Below are positions 36,546-44,777 of a DNA stretch of 64,000 bases, piece by piece. This stretch comes from Bacteroides sp. GM023 (lineage in GTDB: Bacteria > Bacteroidota > Bacteroidia > Bacteroidales > Bacteroidaceae): the NCBI RefSeq assembly GCF_014750685.1, contig NZ_JAAXGE010000001.1, positions 620,001-684,000 on the forward strand, read 5' to 3'. Under the pieces are notes generated by a model. The model worked only from the letters and a program-made list of their open reading frames with translations, had not been told where the DNA came from and ran no database searches. Position numbers and translations under genes: made by a program. Numbering within the stretch: the first letter of the stretch is position 1; every line of letters begins with the position of its first letter.

Positions 36546-38622
36546 AATATCTTAAGTCGGCTTCCTTCTGCCGTGCTTGTGAGAAATTGCTGATTCGTTT
36601 CATATATCCGATAACGCGGGTCAGATAATCCACATTCTTGCTGTGACATTCCGGACATTCATGCAGATACCTCTTGTCGATATGATTACATTCATTGCAA
36701 ACAGTATTTGGAATGTTGAATGTGAAGTAATTACAGCCTTCGGTAGCAGATACACGAAGTAATTGTCTATACTGTTCCTTGCTGAGATGCTCTTCCAAAT
36801 TCATATGGAGAGCAGAACCACCCGTCAGATGTTCAATATAGCGATGACCATGCATACGGAACTTGTCGACAATATTCAGCGATTTGTCTTCCACGATATA
36901 GAAATAGCTGTTATAACATTCACGGAAAGTTTGGAAACCGGCTTCTTTATCCCATTTGGCATGTTTTACACCCACATTTTCAGCAGGAATCATTTCACAG
37001 TTGAACAGTACATCTTTGGTGCGATACTTCTTATTGTATTTCTCAATCATGCCTAGAATCTCCTGTACAAAAGCCTCGTATTTGGGATTGTCATTAATAT
37101 CAATACCCATAAACTGTGCAGCTTCTACCAATCCGTTGACACCAATTGTCAGATACTGGCGTCCCATATTGATATAGCCTGCGTCAAACAGAGGCAACAT
37201 ACCCTTTTCCTGCAACTGTTTCAGGTTCTCATTGTAGGCAAGCTGTACTTTATGTACCAAATCCACTACTTCTTCAAGGAAGAAAGGATAAAGTTTTCCT
37301 GATTTTACAGCATGTTGGATGCAGCGGTTCAGATTAATCGTGAGCACACTCTTTGAACCCGTGGAAACTCCACCGGCTCCCAGTGTATAACTGAAACCAT
37401 TATCTTGTATTTCATTGCGCAAGCGGCAGCAGCTACTCAAAGAATCGGCATTATCACTCATATACGTAAAGAATGAATGACCTTCGGCATACATTTCGGC
37501 AGTAAAATCACCATATTCTTTGTCCAGTACATCACCGTCTTTAGTCAGAAGCGCCATTGTCTCAACGGGGAATGTCAATACAGAGCGCGTGCGTTCCTTA
37601 TTAAACCATTTCATAAAGCGTTTTTGCAACCAACTCAGTGAATCCCAGTCGGGTTTGCTACCGTCGGGGAATACGAAGTGTTCAAAAAGGCTATTGAAAT
37701 AATACTTGTCATAATAAGCCACGTTCCAGAAAACAGCCTGAAAATTGCGTGCTCCGGTAGGTTGATTGATAGAATATACGATTTGCTCGAAGCAATCTGT
37801 TATCATTTTATCAATCGTACGTTGCTTCTGAGATAAATCTACGATTTTATCAGCATGCTTATAATAATCCTGCCCATATTCCAGTCCTACAAAATAATTC
37901 ATGTACATCAGAAATTCAGGAGTAGCACACGCGCCGCTCAACATACTGGATACGATGAACACCATATTGACGAATCCGCCACAGAAAGATTTCAGATTAG
38001 TCGGGGCTGTTGAATTACCGCCTACAGCCGTTGTTCCACTGATTAACCAAGGATACATGGTGATACTTGCGCAATAATTAGCTAGGTTGGTTTCATCATT
38101 TTTATAAATGAAGTGATGATTCAAAAGTTCCAAATAACGGTCGGAAACTTCCTTGCCATACATATCTTTCAGACGGTCAATCAGTAAACGGCGATTGAGA
38201 CGGATAAAGTTGGACTTGGGCAGTTCACCTATCAGAGTGGCGATATTCTTATTTTCTACATTGGCGTTAGAGTCATACTTGCTGCCTGTTGCCGGGTTGG
38301 AAGCGTCACAATAATCCAGCAGGAACTTGAGCTTGTCCCTTACTTCGCGGTCTTCCAGGTGTTTTTGCCGATACAGCATATACGCTTTGGCTACGCTGTA
38401 ATAATGTTCAGCCATCAGGGCTACTTCCACTTGGTTCTGAATTTCTTCCACGTTGCTTCCATCACTGATACTAACGCGGCTCAACACATTGGTGATAACA
38501 TCCTGTGTTGCGAAACTGCCTACTGATAAAAATGCTTTGGATATCGCATTCTTAATCTTGTCCAGGGAAAAGACTTCCTTTTTCCCATCTCTTTTGATAA
38601 TAAATATCTCCGAACTAATCAT
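36529..38622 (-). CDS. nrdD: Anaerobic (class III) ribonucleoside-triphosphate reductase NrdD
   Basis: NrdD reduces ribonucleoside triphosphates with a glycyl radical. Of its 697 residues, the N-terminal ~90 form an ATP-cone allosteric domain (IIKRDGKKEVFSLDKIKNAI). The catalytic barrel follows. The C-terminal zinc site uses Cys642, Cys645, Cys656 and Cys659, and the radical glycine is Gly672 in RVIGYMKRI. The promoter-proximal mRNA holds a cobalamin riboswitch (38766-38959), so the operon should be turned down when B12 is plentiful. Confidence 0.96.
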   Translation of the reverse strand: MISSEIFIIKRDGKKEVFSLDKIKNAISKAFLSVGSFATQDVITNVLSRVSISDGSNVEEIQNQVEVALMAEHYYSVAKAYMLYRQKHLEDREVRDKLKFLLDYCDASNPATGSKYDSNANVENKNIATLIGELPKSNFIRLNRRLLIDRLKDMYGKEVSDRYLELLNHHFIYKNDETNLANYCASITMYPWLISGTTAVGGNSTAPTNLKSFCGGFVNMVFIVSSMLSGACATPEFLMYMNYFVGLEYGQDYYKHADKIVDLSQKQRTIDKMITDCFEQIVYSINQPTGARNFQAVFWNVAYYDKYYFNSLFEHFVFPDGSKPDWDSLSWLQKRFMKWFNKERTRSVLTFPVETMALLTKDGDVLDKEYGDFTAEMYAEGHSFFTYMSDNADSLSSCCRLRNEIQDNGFSYTLGAGGVSTGSKSVLTINLNRCIQHAVKSGKLYPFFLEEVVDLVHKVQLAYNENLKQLQEKGMLPLFDAGYINMGRQYLTIGVNGLVEAAQFMGIDINDNPKYEAFVQEILGMIEKYNKKYRTKDVLFNCEMIPAENVGVKHAKWDKEAGFQTFRECYNSYFYIVEDKSLNIVDKFRMHGHRYIEHLTGGSALHMNLEEHLSKEQYRQLLRVSATEGCNYFTFNIPNTVCNECNHIDKRYLHECPECHSKNVDYLTRVIGYMKRISNFSQARQKEADLRYYAEVR

Positions 38623-39213
38623 ACCTATATTTTAAGAATTAACAAATAAAATCTGTGCTTACATAGTTATTCGCGCATGACAATCTTTGGAGATATGAAT
38701 AAAATGGACCTGGTTAAGATACGTTCTATTGCCTTTCACCCGAAAGCCTGGAATAACGGATTACATATCGGCAGGTCTTCTGACTTGTTTCTGTAGTGAC
38801 GCCTTCCCGGTTCGCTTGCGAACCAGTGGCAGAGAATGTCACAACGCTTCTTTTAAACTTTTCAAGAAATGAAACTTACAGCTACGGGGATAGTTCCTGA
38901 CTTTCACAGGATTCCCTTTTGATTCCGTTTCGGGCATGAGGCTGATTCGGAAACCGATACTGCGGCAAAGTTAGAAATTAAATCAATATTCCAACTGAAA
39001 AGGGAAAAAAAATATTCTTTATCAGAATAAGGGTAGAAAGTTATCCCGAAAACACAATAGATGTTAATTACCCTCAGGGCTTGCGAACTAATATTTGATA
39101 TGATATGTTGTCTAAAGTGAATAACAAACTTAATTATGAACTAGAAAATTAGACATGGCCAAACAAAACATTTCTAATGATTTAGCAAATAAAACATTAC
39201 ATTTTTAAAACGT
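38623..39213. other. Intergenic region between nrdD and ompA-like gene
   Basis: Besides the riboswitch (38766-38959), the 591 bp hold the nrdD leader and an A/T-rich stretch (38960-39213), presumably with the promoters of both divergent genes. No other gene is supported. Confidence 0.6.
38766..38959 (-). ncRNA. Cobalamin (AdoCbl-type) riboswitch upstream of nrdDG
   Basis: Read on the minus strand the leader contains the conserved cobalamin aptamer blocks: AAAGGGAATCCTGTGAAAG, GGAACTATCCCCGTAGCTGTAA, GCCACTGGTTCGC followed by CGAACCGGGAAGGCG, and the 3' AGTCAGAAGACCTGCC. A P1 stem TATCGG/CCGATA closes it at 38954-38959 and 38766-38771. The RNA ends 143 bp before the nrdD start. No strong terminator is seen between, so translational control (ribosome-site sequestration) is more likely than attenuation. 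Confidence 0.93.
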
Positions 39214-40347
39214 ATGATTATGAGAAAATCTATTATTCTATTAGCTTTTGTATTGGGTGGTTTTACAGCGAATGCCCAGTCAGTTGTAGAAGGTACAAAA
39301 TTGACAGACAATTGGGCTGTCGAAGTAAATGCTGGTGCAATCACTCCTTTGACTCACAGTGCTTTCTTTAAGAATGCACGTCCTGCTTTCGGAGTCGGTA
39401 TTTCAAAACAATTAACTCCTATTTTCGGATTAGGATTACAGGGTATGGGATATATCAATACCACTCAGAGTAAGACTGCTTTCGATGCTACGGATGTTAG
39501 CGTATTGGGTAAAGTCAATCTGATGAACCTGTTTGCAAGTTATAACGGCAGTCCTCGTTTGTTTGAGGTGGAAGCTGTTGCAGGAATGGGATGGTTGCAT
39601 TATTATGTGAATGGTGATGGTGACCAAAACTCCTGGTCTACCCGCTTCGGACTGAATTTCAATTTCAACTTGGGTGAAAGCAAGGCATGGACATTGGGTA
39701 TCAAACCTGCCATCGTATATGATATGCAAGGTGATTTCAATGAATCAAAGAGCCGTTTCAATGCCAATAATGCTGCTTTCGAATTGACAGCCGGATTGAC
39801 TTACCACTTTAAGACGAGTAACGGAACTCACCATTTTGCTAAAGTGAGAGTTTACAACCAGGCAGAAATCGACGGTCTGAACTCTTCAATCAACGCTCTT
39901 CGTTCAGAAGTAAACAACAAGGATGGTGAACTGAACAGTGCAAATCAGAGAATCAACGGATTGCAAGAAGAACTTGAAGCATGCCGCACAAAGGTTGTTC
40001 CTGTGGAAACAGTAGTAAAAACTGCCCGTGTACCTGAATCTATCATTACTTTCAGACAAGGCCGTTCATCTGTTGACGCTTCACAGCTTCCTAACGTAGA
40101 ACGCGTAGCTTCTTACATGAAGAAATATGCCGATGCAAAAGTCGTGATTAAGGGATATGCTTCTCCTGAAGGTAGTGTGGAAGTCAATGCAAGAATTGCC
40201 GCTGCACGTGCTGAAGCTGTTAAGACTATCTTAGTCAATAAATACAAAATCAGTGCTTCTCGTATCACAGCTGAAGGTCAGGGTGTAGGCGATATGTTCA
40301 CCGAACCGGATTGGAACCGCGTAAGTATATGTACTATTGAAGATTAA
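39214..40347 (+). CDS. OmpA-family outer-membrane protein
   Basis: This 377-residue outer-membrane protein has a signal peptide (cut after NAQ, about residue 21) and an eight-stranded beta-barrel (about 25-205; AFGVGISKQLTPIFGLGLQGMGY and related strands). A coiled-coil linker follows (about 215-255; INALRSEVNNKDGEL). The C-terminal OmpA peptidoglycan-binding domain (about 275-377) has VVIKGYASPEGSVEVNARIAAARAEAV and the terminal WNRVSICTI. It anchors the outer membrane to the cell wall and is probably abundant. Met codons at 39214 and 39220 are both possible starts. Confidence 0.92.
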   Translation: MIMRKSIILLAFVLGGFTANAQSVVEGTKLTDNWAVEVNAGAITPLTHSAFFKNARPAFGVGISKQLTPIFGLGLQGMGYINTTQSKTAFDATDVSVLGKVNLMNLFASYNGSPRLFEVEAVAGMGWLHYYVNGDGDQNSWSTRFGLNFNFNLGESKAWTLGIKPAIVYDMQGDFNESKSRFNANNAAFELTAGLTYHFKTSNGTHHFAKVRVYNQAEIDGLNSSINALRSEVNNKDGELNSANQRINGLQEELEACRTKVVPVETVVKTARVPESIITFRQGRSSVDASQLPNVERVASYMKKYADAKVVIKGYASPEGSVEVNARIAAARAEAVKTILVNKYKISASRITAEGQGVGDMFTEPDWNRVSICTIED

Positions 40348-40372
40348 GTAGATACATTGAGATAGAATAATG

Positions 40373-40402
40373 GGGCTGCTCTTTCAAAGGGCAGCCCTTG
40401 TT
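40373..40402 (+). terminator. Terminator after the OmpA-family gene
   Basis: Arms GGGCTGCTCTTT and AAAGGGCAGCCC (one G-T wobble) form a GC-rich hairpin followed by TTGTTGTAT. Confidence 0.75.
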
Positions 40403-40561
40403 GTATATAGTAGGTATGATAAATGAATGGATTGTTCTCTAAAGGTATGAAAGTTTAGTATGCGATTTCTTTGTACATAACATAAAATAGCTATTTTTGC
40501 AAACATTGTTCATGCAGGTTCAAAACTGAACGTGCAAATATCAACCATTAAAAACTGTATT

Positions 40562-41635
40562 ATGAAGAGAGTGTTCGTATTTCAAGACTTTAAGTCACAG
40601 AAATTTTGGAGTATCGATGTAGCCGGAACAGATGTTACTGTAAATTATGGTAAACTGGGAACGGACGGACAAACACAAGTGAAGAACTTCGCAACTACCG
40701 AAGAAGCCGAAAAAGCCGCTAATAAACTGATAGCTGAAAAGACAAAGAAAGGCTATGTGGAGACTGCGGAAGAAACAGCACGCGAGATGAAAGTGGAAGC
40801 TAAGAAATTTGCGTTGAGCTACGATGAATATGATAATGGTGTTAATCTCCTGGATAAGATTCTGAAAGACAAGCACCTGCCTGACTATAAACAGATTACT
40901 ATCGGTTGCTGGAATTACGAGTGTGAAGATTGCTCGGAATTACTGGAAGGAATGCTCGAACATAAAGATAAGTTTGCGCAAATAGAAGGACTGTTTTGGG
41001 GAGATATTGAACAGGAAGAACAGGAAGTTTCCTGGATTGAGCAGACAGACCTTAGTCCGTTGCTCGATGCCATGCCCAAATTGAAGGACTTGAAGATAAA
41101 AGGAACGAATAACCTGCGCCTGGGACAGACTTCACGTCCGGAATTGCGTTCACTCGAAATTATCAGCGGCGGTCTTCCTACCGAAGTAGTGGAAGATATT
41201 ATAGCTTCCGATTTTCCTAATCTGGAAAAGTTGATTCTGTATGTAGGTGTCGAAGATTATGGATTTGAAGGAGATTTAGAGATATTCCGCCCGTTGTTCT
41301 CCAAAGAACGTTTCCCGAAACTAACTTATTTTGGACTTGTAAACTCCGAAGAACAAGACAATATTGTAGAAATGTTCCTGCAATCGGATATTCTTCCCCA
41401 ACTGGAAACAATGGATATTTCTGCCGGTACTCTTAAAGATGAAGGCGCTCAATTGTTACTGGATAATTTGGATAAGATTTCTCATCTGAAATTTATTGAT
41501 ATGAGCTATAATTACCTGAGTAAGGACATGAAGAAGAAATTGCAGGCTCTTCCTATGAAAATAGATGTTTCCGATACTCAGGATGCGGACGAGGATGATG
41601 ACGAAGTATACTATTACCCGATGATTACGGAGTAG
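40562..41635 (+). CDS. STM4015-family-like protein: WGR domain plus leucine-rich repeats
   Basis: The start at 40562 (MKRVFVFQDF) gives 357 residues; an in-frame ATG at 40532 adds 10 unrelated residues. Residues about 1-75 form a WGR domain (QKFWSIDVAG, YGKLGTDGQTQVKNF). Residues about 165-340 are leucine-rich repeat-like (LKDLKIKGTNNLRL, LRSLEIISGGLP, LEKLILYVG, LETMDISAGTL, LKFIDMSYNYLS). The tail is acidic and then aromatic (DADEDDDEVYYYPMITE). WGR is known from PARPs and MolR-like proteins. It heads the STM-type cassette, 5 bp before the next gene, and may be its scaffold or substrate (inference). Confidence 0.83.
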   Translation: MKRVFVFQDFKSQKFWSIDVAGTDVTVNYGKLGTDGQTQVKNFATTEEAEKAANKLIAEKTKKGYVETAEETAREMKVEAKKFALSYDEYDNGVNLLDKILKDKHLPDYKQITIGCWNYECEDCSELLEGMLEHKDKFAQIEGLFWGDIEQEEQEVSWIEQTDLSPLLDAMPKLKDLKIKGTNNLRLGQTSRPELRSLEIISGGLPTEVVEDIIASDFPNLEKLILYVGVEDYGFEGDLEIFRPLFSKERFPKLTYFGLVNSEEQDNIVEMFLQSDILPQLETMDISAGTLKDEGAQLLLDNLDKISHLKFIDMSYNYLSKDMKKKLQALPMKIDVSDTQDADEDDDEVYYYPMITE

Positions 41636-41640
41636 GGGGA

Positions 41641-42651
41641 ATGCAGATAATCGTTGTCAGCAACTCTTTGTCCAAACGTGTCGAATACTTTGTCGAAGCA
41701 GGCAGATGCTTGCAGACGGAGATTCGTTTTATGACTTACGAAGAACTTTTTAACTGCTTGCCGTTGTTGCGGCAGGCAGTTATCAAACTGGAGCCTTGGG
41801 TAAGCAGTGAAACTGATTTTCTGAAATATGCTTTGTCGAACCAGGAGTATAAGGAGACATTAAGACGTTTGGGTGGGATAAGACTATCTGATGATGTGCA
41901 TTTTTTGAATACTCCCCATGCATTATTGCGTGCTCTCGATAAGCAGGAAACCAAACGGATTCTATCGGATAGGGGATTGAAAGTCACTCCGATGTTACCT
42001 TCTCCACAGTCTTTCGATGAATTGCGGCAACTTCTTGCCGGTTGTAGCAGAGGATGTTTTCTGAAACCCCGTTATGGTTCGGGGGCAGGCGGCATTATGG
42101 CTATCCGCTATCAGTCCGGCCGGAAGAAATGGGTGGTTTATACTACGCTGCAACAAGTGGACGGAGTGATTCATAATACTAAACGGATTCATCGTTTGAG
42201 CACGGAAAAAGAGATTGTCCCGTTGGCGGAAGCTGTGATACAAACGGAAGCCATATTGGAAGAATGGATTCCTAAAGAACAGTTACAGGGAGAGAATTAT
42301 GACCTTCGGGTAGTGTGCCGGGAAGCTGAAATAGATTATATAGTAGTGAGATGCAGTAAAGGAAGCATTACCAATCTGCATCTGAACAACAACGCGCATC
42401 TGTGGAGCGAATTACCTTTATCGGAAGAGATGCAAAAACAAATCTTTTTTCAGTGCCAGGAAGCCGTCCGAACGTTGGATTTGCAATATGCCGGAGTAGA
42501 CGTGCTGATAGAGAGAGGAACAGATATACCTTATATAATAGAAGTCAACGGGCAAGGCGACCATGTTTACCAGGATATGTTTGACCGTAATTCTATATAT
42601 ACCCAACAAATAAGAACTATAAAAAAGAACTATAATCATGCAAATAGATGA
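41641..42651 (+). CDS. STM4014-family protein, ATP-grasp-like
   Basis: The 336 residues carry an ATP-grasp-like pattern. FLKPRYGSGAGGIMAIRY (about 138-155) fits the nucleotide-binding Lys and Gly-rich loop. LEEWIPKEQLQGENYDLRVV is the typical Glu- and Asp-bearing strand, and AGVDVLIERGTDIPYIIEVNGQGDHVY is the metal-binding end motif. Such enzymes ligate a carboxylate to an amine or thiol using ATP. The gene is 5 bp after the WGR/LRR gene and overlaps the next gene by 14 bp. NCBI-style STM4014 assignment is from recollection of the family; the ATP-grasp reading is from the motifs. Confidence 0.8.
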   Translation: MQIIVVSNSLSKRVEYFVEAGRCLQTEIRFMTYEELFNCLPLLRQAVIKLEPWVSSETDFLKYALSNQEYKETLRRLGGIRLSDDVHFLNTPHALLRALDKQETKRILSDRGLKVTPMLPSPQSFDELRQLLAGCSRGCFLKPRYGSGAGGIMAIRYQSGRKKWVVYTTLQQVDGVIHNTKRIHRLSTEKEIVPLAEAVIQTEAILEEWIPKEQLQGENYDLRVVCREAEIDYIVVRCSKGSITNLHLNNNAHLWSELPLSEEMQKQIFFQCQEAVRTLDLQYAGVDVLIERGTDIPYIIEVNGQGDHVYQDMFDRNSIYTQQIRTIKKNYNHANR

Positions 42652-43492
42652 ACTACCGGCTGGAGAACAGAATCAATATCCGGATTTGGATATGAATCAG
42701 GTGGTGGGTACTCATGATATACTGATGCTTTGCTTTGATACTTTACGCTATGATGTCAGTAAGGAAGAAGAAGCTGCCGGACGAACGCCTGTGCTGAATA
42801 GTCATGGTGGAGAATGGGAGAAGCGACACGCTCCGGGAAATTTCACGTATCCATCCCACTTTGCCATCTTTGCCGGGTTTCTGCCTTCTCCGGCAGAACC
42901 TCATTTGCTGCGAAGCCGTAAATGGTTGTTTTTCCCTGTGCAAGCAGGTACAGGACGTATTCCGCCCAAAGGAAGCTATCCCTTTACGGAAGCTACATTT
43001 GTGCAGAGCCTTGCCAATGTCGGATATGAAACGATTTGCATAGGCGGCGTGAATTTCTTTAGTAAACGCAATGAGATGGGACGTGTATTCCCCGGCTATT
43101 TTACTAAAAGCTATTGGTTGCCTACCTTTGGTTGCACTGCCATTGACAGTACGGAAACTCAGATAGACTTTGCGCTCAGGAAACTTGAAAACTATCCTGC
43201 GGACAAACGGATTTTTATGTATATCAACTTCTCTGCCATCCATTATCCGAACTGTCATTACGTGAACGGTAAAGTGAAGGATGACAAAGAATCGCATGCC
43301 GCTGCGCTGCAATATATAGACAGCCAGTTGCCCCGTTTGTTTGAAGCTTTTCAGAAGCGGGCTGATACGCTGGCGATTGCCCTTTCCGACCACGGCACTT
43401 GTTATGGCGAGGATGGATATGAATATCATTGTATATCCCACGAAACAGTTTACACAGTCCCTTACAAACACTTTATCTTACCGAAAAAATGA
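42638..43492 (+). CDS. STM4013/SEN3800-family hydrolase (sulfatase/alkaline phosphatase fold)
   Basis: The 284 residues show the metal ligands of the alkaline phosphatase superfamily. ILMLCFDTLRYD near residue 30-41 holds an Asp ligand, and the nucleophile region is PGNFTYPSHFAIF with Thr or Ser instead of the Cys of sulfatases. ALSDHGTCYGEDGYEYHCISHETVYTVPY near the end carries the Asp-His pair. There is no signal peptide, so it acts in the cytoplasm, unlike most secreted sulfatases. It overlaps the previous gene by 14 bp and the next by 4 bp (ATGA). Confidence 0.83.
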   Translation: MQIDELPAGEQNQYPDLDMNQVVGTHDILMLCFDTLRYDVSKEEEAAGRTPVLNSHGGEWEKRHAPGNFTYPSHFAIFAGFLPSPAEPHLLRSRKWLFFPVQAGTGRIPPKGSYPFTEATFVQSLANVGYETICIGGVNFFSKRNEMGRVFPGYFTKSYWLPTFGCTAIDSTETQIDFALRKLENYPADKRIFMYINFSAIHYPNCHYVNGKVKDDKESHAAALQYIDSQLPRLFEAFQKRADTLAIALSDHGTCYGEDGYEYHCISHETVYTVPYKHFILPKK

Positions 43493-44766
43493 ATCAACCG
43501 TTATCACGATATGTAGATTATATGTATAGCTATCCACATAAAACTGCTTATCGTCCTTTTTCGTCTCCGGTTTCGCTGCTTCCTTACCTGGAACAAGTGG
43601 AAGGGAGAAATGCGTCTCTTTATTTTCATATCCCTTTTTGCAGCCATAAATGTGGCTACTGCAATCTGTTTTCTCTGCAAACGAATCGTGAGGAGTACAT
43701 CACGGATTATTTGAATACGCTTCGTAAGCAGGCACAACAATTGGCGCCACTCACCACCGGACTGGCATTTGACAGTTTTGCTATCGGTGGCGGTACGCCA
43801 TTACTTCTCACTGTTCCCCAACTGGAGTTTCTTTTAGATACTGCCGCATTGTTTGGCGTGCATCCGTCCAATGCTTTCACTTCTGTAGAAACGTCACCCG
43901 AATATGCCGATGCGCCCCGTTTGAATTTATTAAAACAGGCAGGCGTGGCTCGTGTAAGTATTGGCATACAAAGTTTCCAGGATAAAGAACTGATAGCTTT
44001 GAAAAGGCGTCCCCGACAGGATTCTATCTGCCAGGCGCTTAACGCTATTCGGGAAATGGACTTTCCATATTTTAATATCGACTTGATTTATGGAATCAAA
44101 GGACAAACTGTTGAAAGCTTCCTTTATTCATTAGAACAAGCTCTTCGGTTCCAGCCTAATGAGCTCTTTATTTATCCGTTATATGTACGTCAAGGAACAG
44201 CTATCACGGAACGGGAATCTGATGCCGTTTGTTTTCAGATGTATTGTGCGGCTCGTGATTTTTTGAAGGAAAGAGAATTTTTACAGACTTCCATGCGCCG
44301 TTTCATTCAACATCCATCTACGGATGCGGAAGTTTCGTGTGGTGATGAAGTAATGCTTTCCTGTGGTTCCGGTGGACGTAGTTATTTAGGTGATTTGCAT
44401 TATGCCACCCGCTATACGGTTTACCAACGGTGTATCGGAGAGGAGATAGACAAGTATATGGCAATAACTGATTTCACAGTAGCCCGGAACGGGTTTATCC
44501 TTTCTCAAAAAGAACAACAACAGCGTTTCATTATCAAAAATCTGATGTACTATATGGGGATTGATAAAGCCGAATATGAACGGCGGTTTGGAGAACCTTT
44601 GGAAATGATTCCACTGTTTCAGCAATTGGCGGAACATCAATGGATAAAGGAAATGGATAACGGTCGTATTTGCCTTACTTCTGAAGGAATGGGATATTCT
44701 GATTATATCGGTCAGCTATTTGTTACTTCTGAAATAAGACAACTAATGGAAACTTATTCTTATTGA
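43489..44766 (+). CDS. STM4012-family radical SAM protein (HemN/HemW-like)
   Basis: The ATG at 43489 overlaps the upstream stop and gives 425 residues; an upstream extension to 43429 lies inside the hydrolase gene. The radical SAM cluster motif is Cys51, Cys55, Cys58 (PFCSHKCGYCNL), followed by GGGTPLLL and ETSPEYADAPRL, typical of the HemN-like subgroup. Later RVSIGIQSFQDKELIALKRRP and FNIDLIYGIKGQT match that family. Coproporphyrinogen oxidase activity is not implied. The final part resembles a HemW-like C-terminal domain. Reaction unknown; the next gene encodes a second radical SAM enzyme. Confidence 0.88.
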   Translation: MNQPLSRYVDYMYSYPHKTAYRPFSSPVSLLPYLEQVEGRNASLYFHIPFCSHKCGYCNLFSLQTNREEYITDYLNTLRKQAQQLAPLTTGLAFDSFAIGGGTPLLLTVPQLEFLLDTAALFGVHPSNAFTSVETSPEYADAPRLNLLKQAGVARVSIGIQSFQDKELIALKRRPRQDSICQALNAIREMDFPYFNIDLIYGIKGQTVESFLYSLEQALRFQPNELFIYPLYVRQGTAITERESDAVCFQMYCAARDFLKEREFLQTSMRRFIQHPSTDAEVSCGDEVMLSCGSGGRSYLGDLHYATRYTVYQRCIGEEIDKYMAITDFTVARNGFILSQKEQQQRFIIKNLMYYMGIDKAEYERRFGEPLEMIPLFQQLAEHQWIKEMDNGRICLTSEGMGYSDYIGQLFVTSEIRQLMETYSY

Positions 44767-44777
44767 ATGAAACTGTA

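Noticed and set aside
42743..43471. 242-codon minus-strand reading frame
   Set aside because: It is antisense to the STM4013-like hydrolase gene, which has clear superfamily motifs.
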